Assembly (NCBI RefSeq): GCF_002849225.1
Contig: NZ_PKMC01000003.1
Coordinates: 186,001-250,000 of the forward strand
Reading direction: 5' to 3'
Source of the DNA: Actinomyces sp. UMB0138
GTDB taxonomy: Bacteria > Bacillota > Negativicutes > Veillonellales > Veillonellaceae
DNA length: 64,000 nucleotides
Shown in pieces: positions 8,587-17,790 of this stretch (position 1 is the first letter of the stretch; each line of letters begins with the position of its first letter). The position numbers and the translations under genes were made by a program. Below the pieces are notes generated by a model. That model worked only from the letters and a program-made list of their open reading frames with translations, was not told the origin of the DNA and searched no databases.

Positions 8587-8607
8587 ACTGGTTCTAAAAA
8601 GAACCTG

Positions 8608-8680
<73 letters not shown>

Positions 8681-8771
8681 AACAGTGAACAAGCTTAGCC
8701 TGCCAACCTTGCAAGAGCAAGACCGGGCCTTGCGAGGCTCGTCACACAAATCAGCAGCTAGCTGCTGACCG

Positions 8772-8854
8772 TGGCGGGTGAGGGATTCGAACCCCCGAAG
8801 GCGAAAGCCATCTGATTTACAGTCAGGTCCATTTGGCCGCTTTGGTAACCCGCC
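8772..8854 (-). tRNA. tRNA-Tyr (anticodon GTA, long variable arm)
   Basis: A class II tRNA of about 83 bases. The minus strand starts GGCGGGT at 8854 and ends ACCCGCC plus discriminator A. The anticodon loop is CTGTAAA, and an extended variable arm follows, as expected for bacterial tRNA-Tyr. CCA is not encoded. Confidence 0.95.
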
Positions 8855-8940
8855 GAAGCGATTTTCACGCTTGCGCCGTAACGAACGGTGCCCCGAAAGA
8901 ATAGCAAAGTTAAACCCCTAAACGCTAATCTCCAGGACGT

Positions 8941-8956
8941 GACAGTTGCCACTGTC
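8941..8956. repeat. Inverted repeat between tRNA-Tyr and yajQ
   Basis: GACAGT, four bases, ACTGTC: a perfect six-pair dyad in the divergent gap between the tRNA cluster and yajQ. It could be an operator or a small hairpin. No protein can be assigned. Confidence 0.35.
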
Positions 8957-9020
8957 GAAATAAAAGGGTAATTTGCAGTTCAAAACTAGGCTTATCTTAC
9001 AGCTAGATTAGGAGGAAGTT

Positions 9021-9518
9021 ATGGCTGGTCAGTCCTCATTTGATGTGGTCTCAAAGGTAGACCGACAGGAAGTAGATAACGCGGTCAACCAGTGCGCAAA
9101 AGAGGTGGCAAACCGCTACGACTTTAGGGGCGTGGACGCCCTCGTGAAGCTGAATGGGGACACGATCACCCTGGAAGCAAATACCGCCGAGCGAGTAGCT
9201 GCGATCATCGACATTCTAGAGTCGAAGCTGTTCCGCCGCGGCGTCTCGCTCAAGGCAGTCGACTTTGGCGACAAGGAAGCAAAACCGTCCGGAAAGATCT
9301 ACCGGCTCACCGGCTCACTTCGCGAAGGCATCCCCCAGGACGTTGCTAAGAAGCTGTCAAAGCTAATCCGCGACGAGGGCCCCAAATCCGTAAAGGCCCA
9401 GATCCAAAGTGACGAGCTTCGCGTTTCCTCGAAGTCTCGTGACGACCTCCAGGCAACCATCGCGCTCCTAAAAGGAGCCGACGTTGAAGTTGCACTGCAG
9501 TTCGTGAACTACCGATAA
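9021..9518 (+). CDS. yajQ: YajQ-family nucleotide-binding protein
   Basis: A 165-residue UPF0234/YajQ protein, full length for the family. The start [18 protein letters not shown] and the segment VANRYDFRG are diagnostic. Members fold as two RNA-recognition-like domains; a Xanthomonas relative binds cyclic di-GMP, others bind nucleotides or nucleic acids. The role here is not established. The ATG has an ideal AGGAGGAAG site. A strong terminator follows. Confidence 0.93.
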   Translation: MAGQSSFDVVSKVDRQEVDNAVNQCAKEVANRYDFRGVDALVKLNGDTITLEANTAERVAAIIDILESKLFRRGVSLKAVDFGDKEAKPSGKIYRLTGSLREGIPQDVAKKLSKLIRDEGPKSVKAQIQSDELRVSSKSRDDLQATIALLKGADVEVALQFVNYR

Positions 9519-9521
9519 AAC

Positions 9522-9557
9522 AGAACAGGCCCGGGTCACTGCCCAGGCCTGTTCTTT
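9522..9557. terminator. Bidirectional terminator between yajQ and fprA
   Basis: AGAACAGGCC (9522-9531) pairs with GGCCTGTTCT (9546-9555), with a further GGG/CCC inner stem. T-rich tracts are present on both strands (TTT at 9555-9557; TTTT opposite 9517-9520), fitting the two convergent genes. Confidence 0.85.
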
Positions 9558-9570
9558 ACGCTATCTGGTG

Positions 9571-11013
9571 TTACTTGTCGATATCGCCGATCAGATCTAG
9601 CACCTCGTCCTTCGAGAGCTCATCGCGCGAAATGCGGGTCATAGCTTCCCTAGAGACGACCTTGACGCGTTCACGCGCTCCCCTGCCGCCCTCAACTTCG
9701 CCAAAGTCCTTGCCTAGCTGCTCCTCGTAAGCGTTCAGCAGCTCCCAGCCCTGCCAGGTGGTGAAGCGGACATTGCGGTCCTCGAGCAGGTGCACCATGG
9801 CGTCATGGCCAACCGCCTTCTCGTCTCCGGCATGCAGCTTGCCCTCGTTGAAATCTTCCACAAGATGCGAGATGGTCTGTTGCGCATCCGACTTGGTGGA
9901 ACCGATCAGCCCAACCGGGCCACGCTTTACCCAACCGGTAGCGTAAATGCCCGGCAGCGCCTGCCCGTCGGCTCCAATGACGCGCCCTTCCACGTTCGGA
10001 ATAATCCCGCGCACCTGATCGAAGGGCAGCCCCTCGATCGGGGAAGAGAAGTAGCCCACTGCCCGGTATACGGCCTGGACCGGCCAGTCGGTGAATTCGC
10101 CAGTGCCCGACACCGTGCCGTCGCCGTTCAACTTGGTACGTTCGGTACGGAACGCCTTCACGTTGCCGTCCTCGTCCGCCAGAATCTCGGAGGGGGCTTC
10201 GAACAGGTGAATGTGGATGCGCCTGGAAGCGGTATGCTCCGATGGATCCGTCATCGCGTAGTTAGTAAGGGTCTTTACCACCTGGCGGGCCTGGTTAGAG
10301 GCCTTCAACTGCTGCTGCGAGCCCTCGTCGAAGTCAAAGTCCTTCTCGTCAACAATCACGTCCACGTCAGGCTGCTTGCCCAGCTCGCGCAGCTCCAAAG
10401 GAGTGAACTTCACCTGCGCGGGACCGCGCCGCCCAAACACGTGCACAGTCTTGACCGGGTTCTTCTTCAGCCCCTCATAAACATTTTCGGGGATCTCGGT
10501 TACCAGCATGTCCTCGGCATGCTTGGCAAGCACGCGAGCCACGTCGAGGGCGACGTTGCCAACACCGATGACCGCGATCTCTTCGGCCTCAAGCGGCCAC
10601 TGGCGCGGGTAATCCGGATTGCCGTCATACCAGGACACAAAATCTGCGGCACCATAGGACTGCGGCAGATCCACGCCGGGAATATCCAGCGGGCGATCGC
10701 GGTCAGAACCGGTAGCCATGATCACCGCGTCGTAGTGTTCCTGCAGGTCCTGCACGGTTACGTCCTCGCCAATGTTGACGTTGGCGAACATGCGAATGTC
10801 TCCCCGCTGCAGAATCCGGAACAGAGCCAGGATGATCTGCTTGATGCGCGGGTGGTCAGGAGCCACCCCGTAGCGAACCAGCCCGTAGGGGGCGGGAAGG
10901 CGTTCAAACAAGTCGATCTGTACGTCTAACCCGGACTTGGCCAGGATGTCAGAGGCATAGATGCCGGCCGGGCCGGCGCCAATTACAGCAACGCTTAGCG
11001 GACGCTCACTCAT
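9571..11013 (-). CDS. fprA: FprA-type ferredoxin/flavodoxin--NADP+ reductase
   Basis: A 480-residue adrenodoxin-reductase-like flavoprotein. The N-terminal FAD fold is seen in VAVIGAGPAGIYASD, followed by PAPYGLVRYGVAPDHP; the NADP fold has VIGVGNVALDVARVL and VFGRRGPAQVKFT; a late GWVKRGPVGLIGSTKSDA contacts FAD. The family moves electrons between NADPH and ferredoxin in the cytoplasm. No ferredoxin domain is fused. The ATG at 11013 has GAAAGG upstream. The gene stands alone between yajQ and a small membrane protein, so its partner ferredoxin is elsewhere. Confidence 0.93.
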   Translation of the reverse strand: MSERPLSVAVIGAGPAGIYASDILAKSGLDVQIDLFERLPAPYGLVRYGVAPDHPRIKQIILALFRILQRGDIRMFANVNIGEDVTVQDLQEHYDAVIMATGSDRDRPLDIPGVDLPQSYGAADFVSWYDGNPDYPRQWPLEAEEIAVIGVGNVALDVARVLAKHAEDMLVTEIPENVYEGLKKNPVKTVHVFGRRGPAQVKFTPLELRELGKQPDVDVIVDEKDFDFDEGSQQQLKASNQARQVVKTLTNYAMTDPSEHTASRRIHIHLFEAPSEILADEDGNVKAFRTERTKLNGDGTVSGTGEFTDWPVQAVYRAVGYFSSPIEGLPFDQVRGIIPNVEGRVIGADGQALPGIYATGWVKRGPVGLIGSTKSDAQQTISHLVEDFNEGKLHAGDEKAVGHDAMVHLLEDRNVRFTTWQGWELLNAYEEQLGKDFGEVEGGRGARERVKVVSREAMTRISRDELSKDEVLDLIGDIDK

Positions 11014-11099
11014 ACGAGCCTTTCGATAGATATGTCTTGCTTATTTCACTAATTCGTCAGTTTAGTGCACTAATGGGGCCGAATGTACCAATAGTGGGC

Positions 11100-11315
11100 T
11101 TAGCCACGACGTGACCACCACAGTTGATCTGGATCGGTGGGAGGTCTCCAGAAGATCGCCATGAGCAACCCTGCCACGGCAGCAACGAGGGCGGCGACGC
11201 CACAAACAACTGCCAGGGTGTGATTGATGTAAGCCTGGCTGATTTTGGCGAGTAGGAACAGCCCTATCGCTACGCAAAATAGTATGAATGCCGGCCTGCG
11301 CCCAAAACTACCCAT
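11100..11315 (-). CDS. Small two-span membrane protein, unknown function
   Basis: A 71-residue protein with two hydrophobic helices (about 8-26 and 33-55), Arg residues before the first helix and a Trp/Arg-rich tail. A strong GGGAGGA site sits before ATG 11315, which supports expression. It starts 27 bases downstream of the rarD stop on the same strand, so it may share that transcript. No family recognised. Confidence 0.7.
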   Translation of the reverse strand: MGSFGRRPAFILFCVAIGLFLLAKISQAYINHTLAVVCGVAALVAAVAGLLMAIFWRPPTDPDQLWWSRRG

Positions 11316-11342
11316 TTTTCCTCCCGCGCTCTACCCTACCGG

Positions 11343-12341
11343 TCAGTGCGCCAGATTGCCCTTCCCACCTTTAGTGTCCGGAGCGGTTCCCCGCGTGGCT
11401 GCTGCCAGCATCCGGTTGGTGCGGCGGGAAGCCACCATCATGTCTGCAGTTAGGAAGATCAGGGCAATCCAGACGATTCCAGTACCGATCCACCTGGCCA
11501 GCGGCATGTGCTCATGGAAGATGAACACGCCAATGATCAGCTGCATGACGGGCGAGAAATATTGGATCATCCCCAGCACGCCTAAGGGCAGGCGGGTAGA
11601 TACCCACGCGAACATGGTTTGCGGCACGATGGTGACGATGCCGCTACCGGCCAGGAGGGCGATCATGATCCACACTTCGGTCGCTCCCCCGCCAGCGGCG
11701 TGAATCTTTGCGAATACGTCTTTGCTCTGCGCTGCCAGGTACCACACGTACAGTCCCAGTGGCGGCACTATTGCGGCTGTCTCTATAACCATGCCTGCTA
11801 CCGGCGGGGCGGAGGTAGCTACCTGTTTCTTGGCCAGCGAATAGAAGGCAAAGCAGAGTGGCAGGGCAATGGCGATCCACGGTAGGTAGCCCATGCCCAC
11901 GACCATCACGATGATGGACAGCATGCCGCAGGCGATAGCCGCACCCTGCAGTTTCGAGACCTTTTCCTGCAGCACAATAATTCCCAGAGCCACGGTCATG
12001 ATGGGGTTGATGAAGTAGCCGAGGGCGGCATCTACGGTTCTACCGGAATTCACCGCGTAGACGTAGATGGTCCAGTTTCCTGCTACCAGCAGACCGGCAA
12101 TTGCAAGGGTGAGCACCGTCCTCTTATTTCGCAAGGTCCTCCGCAAATCCCCCATCTTGCGGGTAACTGCTAGGAATGCCATCACCGCAACCAGGCCCCA
12201 GACCGCCCTGTAGAATACGACCTCTACAGCATCGGCCTGCGCCAGCCAGATAAAATACAAGGGGAACATTCCCCAAATTATGTAGGCGGCTATTCCTACC
12301 AGGTAGCCTGTTTTGTCGATTTGCCGAACTTGCTCGGACAT
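11343..12341 (-). CDS. rarD: RarD-type EamA-family transporter
   Basis: A 332-residue protein with about ten membrane helices in two EamA repeats. The opening GYLVGIAAYIIWGMFPLYF and VEVVFYRAVWGL are the RarD subfamily signature; NPIMTVALG and a second-half FSPVMQLIIGVF support it. RarD was named for chloramphenicol sensitivity in Pseudomonas, but the substrate is unproven. It lies between the small membrane protein and an MFS gene on the same strand, 16 bases from the latter, so probably one transcript. Confidence 0.9.
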   Translation of the reverse strand: MSEQVRQIDKTGYLVGIAAYIIWGMFPLYFIWLAQADAVEVVFYRAVWGLVAVMAFLAVTRKMGDLRRTLRNKRTVLTLAIAGLLVAGNWTIYVYAVNSGRTVDAALGYFINPIMTVALGIIVLQEKVSKLQGAAIACGMLSIIVMVVGMGYLPWIAIALPLCFAFYSLAKKQVATSAPPVAGMVIETAAIVPPLGLYVWYLAAQSKDVFAKIHAAGGGATEVWIMIALLAGSGIVTIVPQTMFAWVSTRLPLGVLGMIQYFSPVMQLIIGVFIFHEHMPLARWIGTGIVWIALIFLTADMMVASRRTNRMLAAATRGTAPDTKGGKGNLAH

Positions 12342-12357
12342 TTACCTTTTCTTCCGG

Positions 12358-13554
12358 TTAGAGAACGTTTTTTGCATCTGGGATGCCTCGCGCCCATGTT
12401 AGGTACAAGGCAAGGCCAACGAGGGCGAGGAAGCCAGCAACTGAGAAAGTCAGGTGGTATCCCAGTATGCTAACCAGGCCACCGATTATAAAGGGGCCGA
12501 CGCCCGTAGCCAGGTCGACCAGCAGGTAATAGCTAGACACTGCCATGCCCGCCCGCCGCTGGGCGGTCTTTGCCACCGCGGTGGCTTGGCATGCCGAGAT
12601 GCCGGTGCCGTAGCCCAGCCCCAGCAGCCCGGCTCCTATCAGCAACGTCAGCCCGCTGGTAGCGTTGGCAGATAGCAGGTAGCCGCAGGTAAAGCACACC
12701 AGGGTGGGGATGATTACCACGTCGTCGCCACGGCAGTCTTGCATTACTCCGCCTATAGGACGCGACAGCAGGATCACGATCGCATAGACCACGAAATACC
12801 AGCGGGCCGGCCCTTCCAGGCCGCGCTGCTCGGAATACGGCTGCAGGAAGGAAAGCAGGAAACCGTACGGAGCGGAGCAACAGGAAATCACCAGTGCGAT
12901 CGGCAGCGCCTTCGGTGCTACCCACTTGTTGATCCCGTGCTCTGTAGAAACCTTGTTGCGCGGCTCAGCTACAGAAAGGTGTTTCCAGCAGCCCAGCGCC
13001 AAGATAGTCGCGGCTGCAGCGATCCCCGTGGATACGGCGAATTGGATCTGGTACCCGTTCTTCATACTAGCTAGCAGCATCCCTACGAACGGGGCGACAC
13101 CTGTGGCAAGGGAGGTTCCCGTAGAAAACCAGCCCGAACCTTCGCCGCGTCTTGCTGCCGGGACAGTGCGCATGGCAGCGCCGGCAAGTATCGTAGCGGT
13201 GACGCCGAAGCAAACACCGTGGATCAGCCTAATTATCAGCAAAGACATTAGCGAGGACGCCAAAAAATATGCCCCGGCGCTCAGCACGAACAGGGCAAAG
13301 GAGACGGCTGCAGGGCCGCGCTCGCCGAATCTCTCCAGGGCTCGACCCGCAATGATGCGGCCGAAGCAGCCTCCAAAAATAAAAATGCCGGACGTTAGTC
13401 CAGCAGCCGAGGAACCTGCCCCAAATTCGGCGGCAGCGTAGCCCACCATCGTAGCCATTAGGAAGTACATGGTCGACATTACACAGAATGACGAAAAGGT
13501 AAGGGCTATGAACGATGGGGTAAATAGTCTGGGGGAAAGATTCGATTTACTCAT
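12358..13554 (-). CDS. MFS transporter
   Basis: A 398-residue major facilitator with about twelve membrane helices. MFS loop motifs are seen at GRIIAGRALERFGERGP (loop 2-3) and RPIGGVMQD (loop 8-9). I chose ATG 13554 (MSKSNLSPRLF), not the longer open frame to 13629, because a TTGGAA-16-TATACT promoter lies between them. The substrate is unknown; the general shape resembles drug or sugar exporters. A terminator from the upstream ispB gene precedes the promoter. Confidence 0.88.
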   Translation of the reverse strand: MSKSNLSPRLFTPSFIALTFSSFCVMSTMYFLMATMVGYAAAEFGAGSSAAGLTSGIFIFGGCFGRIIAGRALERFGERGPAAVSFALFVLSAGAYFLASSLMSLLIIRLIHGVCFGVTATILAGAAMRTVPAARRGEGSGWFSTGTSLATGVAPFVGMLLASMKNGYQIQFAVSTGIAAAATILALGCWKHLSVAEPRNKVSTEHGINKWVAPKALPIALVISCCSAPYGFLLSFLQPYSEQRGLEGPARWYFVVYAIVILLSRPIGGVMQDCRGDDVVIIPTLVCFTCGYLLSANATSGLTLLIGAGLLGLGYGTGISACQATAVAKTAQRRAGMAVSSYYLLVDLATGVGPFIIGGLVSILGYHLTFSVAGFLALVGLALYLTWARGIPDAKNVL

Positions 13555-13563
13555 ACCCTGCCC

Positions 13564-13591
13564 AGTATAGGGATTCACATATGAATTCCAA
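13564..13591 (-). promoter_or_regulatory. Promoter of the MFS-rarD transcript
   Basis: The minus strand reads TTGGAA (13586-13591), 16 bases, TATACT (13564-13569), then nine bases to ATG 13554. This is the best match to a sigma-70 consensus in the window and implies a very short 5' leader. Confidence 0.65.
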
Positions 13592-13617
13592 GGCGAGGAA
13601 GCTATTTGAGGCTTAAC

Positions 13618-13649
13618 AGACAGAGGCACCGTTGCCGGCGCCTCTGTCT
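13618..13649 (-). terminator. Terminator after the nuo-ispB operon
   Basis: AGACAGAGGC pairs with GCCTCTGTCT around an inner CCG/CGG stem and a four-base loop. It lies about 20 bases after the polyprenyl synthase stop and should end the long nuo transcript. Confidence 0.8.
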
Positions 13650-13668
13650 AACGGGTTTAGCTATCCTG

Positions 13669-14682
13669 CTACGACATGCGATCTACTAGCAGATCGGCAA
13701 ACTCGCACAGCGCTGCATGCGCATCAGATTTGGGAAGCGCGTCCAGGATCTGTTTTGCTTCGGCCGCCCATTCCCTGGCCATCTGCCGAGTCTGTTCCAG
13801 CACGGGGTGCTCACGCAGCGCGGACACCACTTCAGCGAGGGCGGCGTCGTCGCTCAGATCCTGCTCCAGCAGGTGCAGAATGCGCTCTCCGGCCTCGTCA
13901 ATCTCACCGTTGGCAGCCTGGGCCTTCAACAGCAGAGTGGGCAGCGTGTCCACGCCCTCGCGCAAATCGGTACCGGGCGTCTTTCCAGAGGTCTTCGGGT
14001 CAGAGGCCAAATCAATCACGTCATCGGCTATCTGGAAGGCTACGCCCACCTTTTCGCCGTACTCGGCAACATAGTTGGCAACCTCGGGTCCTGCCCCACT
14101 CATTTCCGCACCGTAGCGGGCAGACTGGGCCACTAGTGACCCGGTCTTATCGGCAAGAACTTGCAGATAGAACGCAACCGCGTCCTCGTCCTCGGCGGGA
14201 CCGAAGGTTTCGTTCAACTGGCCCATGCACAGTCTCTCAAAGGTAGTGGCGTGTTGTGCCACTGCCTCGGGGCCGAGCTTCGCTACTCGCCGCGATGCCC
14301 TGGAGAAGAGCACGTCTCCGGCCAGGATGGCGCGGTTGTTGCCCCAGATGCGCTGTGCCGCAGGCGCTCCCCTTCTTGAGGGCGCCGAGTCCATCACATC
14401 GTCGTGGTACAGCGTTGCCAGGTGGGTCAGCTCTACCACTACTGCTGCGTCTAGCACGTCGTTCGCGCTGCGGCGCGAAGGCGACCCTAGTTGGGCGCAG
14501 AGGAGTACCAGCATCGGGCGCATGCGCTTGCCCCCGGCTGCCATCAGATGTGCGGTCAGGTCGTCAACTAGGCCGCGTGCCCCCACGACAGAATCGCGGA
14601 GGCGACGCTCGACCTCTTCCAGAGCTTCTTCTAATTCGCTCTGCAAGTCAGCTGATTTTAGTGTTACTGCAGTTTGGCTCAC
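13669..14682 (-). CDS. ispB: Long-chain trans-polyprenyl diphosphate synthase
   Basis: A 337-residue all-trans prenyl chain elongase. The two aspartate-rich motifs are LYHDDVMDSAPSRRG and FQIADDVIDL, with GGKRMRPML near the start binding IPP. Such enzymes make the C35-C50 tail of menaquinone. The frame is open to 14910, but the upstream part is nuoN in another frame; the GTG at 14682 (MSQTAVTLKSADL) overlaps the nuoN stop as GTGA. Co-translation with the last nuo gene and the nearby menaquinone genes point to quinone tail synthesis. Chain length cannot be read. Confidence 0.93.
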   Translation of the reverse strand: MSQTAVTLKSADLQSELEEALEEVERRLRDSVVGARGLVDDLTAHLMAAGGKRMRPMLVLLCAQLGSPSRRSANDVLDAAVVVELTHLATLYHDDVMDSAPSRRGAPAAQRIWGNNRAILAGDVLFSRASRRVAKLGPEAVAQHATTFERLCMGQLNETFGPAEDEDAVAFYLQVLADKTGSLVAQSARYGAEMSGAGPEVANYVAEYGEKVGVAFQIADDVIDLASDPKTSGKTPGTDLREGVDTLPTLLLKAQAANGEIDEAGERILHLLEQDLSDDAALAEVVSALREHPVLEQTRQMAREWAAEAKQILDALPKSDAHAALCEFADLLVDRMS

Positions 14683-16238
14683 GGAACGAAGATAGTCGCA
14701 TTTGTCAGGAAATTCAGGACCGGCGCGGGGAGAACGCCAAGTAGCACGGTCAAAATGGCACAGATGACCACTACTGGCATGGTAATACCCTGCGATTTCA
14801 CTGCCTTCGAAGTGCTGGCTGGCTCGTCCATGAACATGGTGCGGGCCAGGTTGAAGTAGTAGAAGGCGGTGATTGCGGATGCTGCAACTGCGATTACCAC
14901 GAGTGGCCACAGCCCGGCCCTCAAGCCGGTTGCAAACAGGACGAACTTACCGATGAATCCGGCAGTTAGCGGGATGCCTGCGAACGAAAGCAGGAACACC
15001 AACATGCACCCTGCCAGTAGCGGAGACTTGCGTCCCAGCCCGGCCCACGCGTCGATCTGGTTAGCTTCGCCAAGGATGTTGCCCTCGGCATCCGTCTGGC
15101 GAACGAGCGTGATGGCGGCAAAGGCACCAACGGTCGCGATCGCGTAGGACAGCAGGTAGAACATGATGGCCGAGGTGGACTGGTTATCCATTGCAATCAC
15201 GGCGATCAAAATAAAGCCTGCGTGAGCGATGGACGAGAAGGCAAGCATCCGCTTGATGTCTTCCTGTACCAGGCCCCAGAAGGTGCCGACGAACATGGTC
15301 AGGATTGCCACAATCCACATGAAGATCACGAGGTTCCATCCCAGCTGCCCTGCCACAGTGAAGTAGAAGCGTGCCATTGCCAGGAACGCCGCTGCCTTCA
15401 CTCCGGCAGCCATGAATCCCGAGATTGGGGTTGGCGCGCCCTGGTAGACGTCTGGGGTCCAGGCGTGGAACGGAGCCGCTCCGACCTTGAATAGGAGGCC
15501 TACCGTCATCAGCACTACGCCGGCAAGAAGTAGCCAGTCAAGGTTGCCTCCCTTAGAGGAGACCGCCTTGGCAATGTCGCTCAGTGTCAAGGTGCCGGAG
15601 TAGCCGAAGAGCATTGCTTCGCCCATCAGGAAGAAGCCTGAAGAGAAGGCTCCCAAGACGAAGTACTTGATAGCCGATTCCTGGCTGATACGCCTCCTGC
15701 GCCTTGCGGTGGCACAAAGGATGTAGAACGGCAGCGAGAATGCCTCAAGAGCAATGAACAGGGTGAGCAGCGAGTTCGCTGCCGGGAACACCATTAGGCC
15801 AATGAGGCTGAACAGTGCTAGCGGGAACATCTCGGAACGCTGGTAGCCAAGGTGCTGGGTCATCTCTTCTGCCCTGGAACCGGGTACATCCGCGGGCTGG
15901 CCCGCGAACGAGCCGTCCCCGTGCTCTGTTTGATCGGCCATCACCAAGATGGAAAGCAGGCCGATAATCAGCATGATGGCCTGGGCGCCGAAGGTGAGCC
16001 CGTCCGCGTTGTATTCGCCCGCGCCAACCGTCTGGGGCATCTTGCCGTAGGTTTCGATGCCGACGATGGTTAGGGCTACTGCAGCCGCTAGGACCGAGAT
16101 CACGGACCACACCACCTGCACCTTGCGCCTTGCGCCGGCGGGAACGAATGCTTCAATAAGCACACCAACAATGGCCCCTGCCAACAGCACCATTAGCGGG
16201 GACAAGATTAGCCACTGACTGAACTGGGTTGCTTGCAT
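14679..16238 (-). CDS. nuoN: NADH-quinone oxidoreductase subunit N
   Basis: A 519-residue antiporter-like subunit of complex I with about 14 membrane helices. It contains the conserved proton-channel elements, such as KVGAAPFHAWTPDVYQGAPTP and the FSSIAHAGF segment in the second half. It pumps protons across the cytoplasmic membrane, coupled to menaquinone reduction. The gene begins two bases before the nuoM stop ends on the same strand and ends overlapping ispB. Length is normal for actinobacteria. Confidence 0.97.
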   Translation of the reverse strand: MQATQFSQWLILSPLMVLLAGAIVGVLIEAFVPAGARRKVQVVWSVISVLAAAVALTIVGIETYGKMPQTVGAGEYNADGLTFGAQAIMLIIGLLSILVMADQTEHGDGSFAGQPADVPGSRAEEMTQHLGYQRSEMFPLALFSLIGLMVFPAANSLLTLFIALEAFSLPFYILCATARRRRRISQESAIKYFVLGAFSSGFFLMGEAMLFGYSGTLTLSDIAKAVSSKGGNLDWLLLAGVVLMTVGLLFKVGAAPFHAWTPDVYQGAPTPISGFMAAGVKAAAFLAMARFYFTVAGQLGWNLVIFMWIVAILTMFVGTFWGLVQEDIKRMLAFSSIAHAGFILIAVIAMDNQSTSAIMFYLLSYAIATVGAFAAITLVRQTDAEGNILGEANQIDAWAGLGRKSPLLAGCMLVFLLSFAGIPLTAGFIGKFVLFATGLRAGLWPLVVIAVAASAITAFYYFNLARTMFMDEPASTSKAVKSQGITMPVVVICAILTVLLGVLPAPVLNFLTNATIFVP

Positions 16239-16239
16239 G

Positions 16240-17775
16240 TTACTTCCCTTCCGTATCTGCCCCGGCGCCTACCTGCACTGGAGCAGGCACAACCTGGGAG
16301 GCAGTGGGTTCGACCATGGTGGTAACGCCCTTGGGGAAGAACCCAAGTACGAGCATGGCGGCAATCAAAACACCGACTACGCACTTTTGCGATCCGGTCA
16401 GATCGACCATGGATTTGCGTTCCGGGTTCGGCGGGCCGGTGAAGATTCGCTGGTATGGAATCAGCGCGTAAAGCACTGCCAAGATCACGCCGAATACTGC
16501 GAAGAAGGCAATCACCGGCTGCACCTTGTAGGTGCCTACGAAGACCATGAATTCTGCGGGGAAGCCCGATAGGCCGGGCAACGCGATGGCGGCCAAGGCC
16601 GAGATCAGCCACGTGCCTGCGAGCACGGGGGTGATCCGCTGCAACCCACCAAATTCGGCGATCTTCTGGGTGTGTGCCTGCTGGGTCATGAAGCCCGAGA
16701 TCAGGAACATGCCCGCGATAGATAGGCCGTGGGCGACCATGTACACCATGGCGCCGATTAAGGCGGTCTGGTTACCAATGAAGATGGCCATAACCATCAG
16801 CCCGAAGTGGGACACCGAGGTGAAGGAAATCAGTCGCATCAGGTCCTTTTGCCCGATCGCGGCAATTCCGCCCCACAGCACCGAGATGACCGCAACGATT
16901 ACGATCGGTAGCGCTGCTCTGTGAGAAGCTCCCGGGAAGATTGCCAGACACATGGTGATCATTCCGAAGGTACCGATCTTGTCCAGGACGCCAACTAGCA
17001 GTGTCGAGGTGCCCGGGCGGGCCACTTCTGCTGCATCGGGTAGCCAGGTGTGGACGGGAACCATTGGAGCCTTCACAGCAAACGCGGCGAAGAAGCTCAA
17101 GAATAGTGCCATCTCGACACCCGCACTAGTGTGCAGCTGTCCGGCCAGGTTCTCGATAAGGAAGGTACCGCGCCCATTCGGAGCCACCACGTACAGGCCG
17201 ATTACGCCGGCTAGCATGACCAATCCGCCTGCCAACGAGTACAGCAGGAACTTCAGGGCTGCGGCCCGTCCGCCCCGACCATACCTACCAATCATGAAGT
17301 AGACCGGGATCAGCATGGCCTCGAATGCCAGGTAGAACAGGAACACGTCGCGAGCGCTGAATATCAGCACCATGAAAGCTTCCGTAGCCAGGATGAGGGC
17401 GATGTATCCGCCCTCGGAGGATTCGGAGGAGTTGTAGAAGCCTCCTTCGTTGCCGGAAGCGAGGATCACCAGCAGGGTGAGCAGGGCCGACAGCAGGACC
17501 ATTACCAGGCCGAGCCCATTTACGCCCAGTGCCCAAGAAACGCCCAGCTGTTGAATCCAGGAGTAGGTTTCTGCCCACTGGTATGCGCCCGACTTGCCAA
17601 AGTCGAAACTGGCGGCTGCGGCTATGGCACCGATAAGTACTACACCGGAGGTGAGCACACCAATCAGTCTGCCGCTCTTTCGCAAGGAGGGCACCAGCCA
17701 CAGCAGCAGGGCTGCGAGCGCGGGGATTGCTACTAACAGAGTAAGTAGCGGGAACGTTGCGTTTATAACTTGCAT
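16240..17775 (-). CDS. nuoM: NADH-quinone oxidoreductase subunit M
   Basis: A 511-residue proton-pumping subunit with about 14 membrane helices. Conserved blocks are YLAFEAMLIPVYFMIG (the glutamate of helix 5), KAPMVPVHTWLPDAAEVA, and LISFTSVSHFGLM. The ATG at 17775 has GGTAGGTAAG before it. It lies between nuoL and nuoN in the standard order. Confidence 0.97.
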   Translation of the reverse strand: MQVINATFPLLTLLVAIPALAALLLWLVPSLRKSGRLIGVLTSGVVLIGAIAAAASFDFGKSGAYQWAETYSWIQQLGVSWALGVNGLGLVMVLLSALLTLLVILASGNEGGFYNSSESSEGGYIALILATEAFMVLIFSARDVFLFYLAFEAMLIPVYFMIGRYGRGGRAAALKFLLYSLAGGLVMLAGVIGLYVVAPNGRGTFLIENLAGQLHTSAGVEMALFLSFFAAFAVKAPMVPVHTWLPDAAEVARPGTSTLLVGVLDKIGTFGMITMCLAIFPGASHRAALPIVIVAVISVLWGGIAAIGQKDLMRLISFTSVSHFGLMVMAIFIGNQTALIGAMVYMVAHGLSIAGMFLISGFMTQQAHTQKIAEFGGLQRITPVLAGTWLISALAAIALPGLSGFPAEFMVFVGTYKVQPVIAFFAVFGVILAVLYALIPYQRIFTGPPNPERKSMVDLTGSQKCVVGVLIAAMLVLGFFPKGVTTMVEPTASQVVPAPVQVGAGADTEGK

Positions 17776-17790
17776 ATCTTACCTACCGCC

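Noticed and set aside
8591..8604. GTTCT/AGAAC repeat between tRNA-Met and tRNA-Thr as a terminator
   Set aside because: Five pairs only and no T-tract; more likely part of tRNA precursor processing.
9790..10929. 379-codon open frame opposite fprA
   Set aside because: Shadow of a recognised flavoprotein gene. It has no ribosome binding site or promoter of its own.
14683..14910. N-terminal extension of the polyprenyl synthase frame
   Set aside because: It lies inside nuoN in another frame; the GTG overlapping the nuoN stop gives the normal family length.
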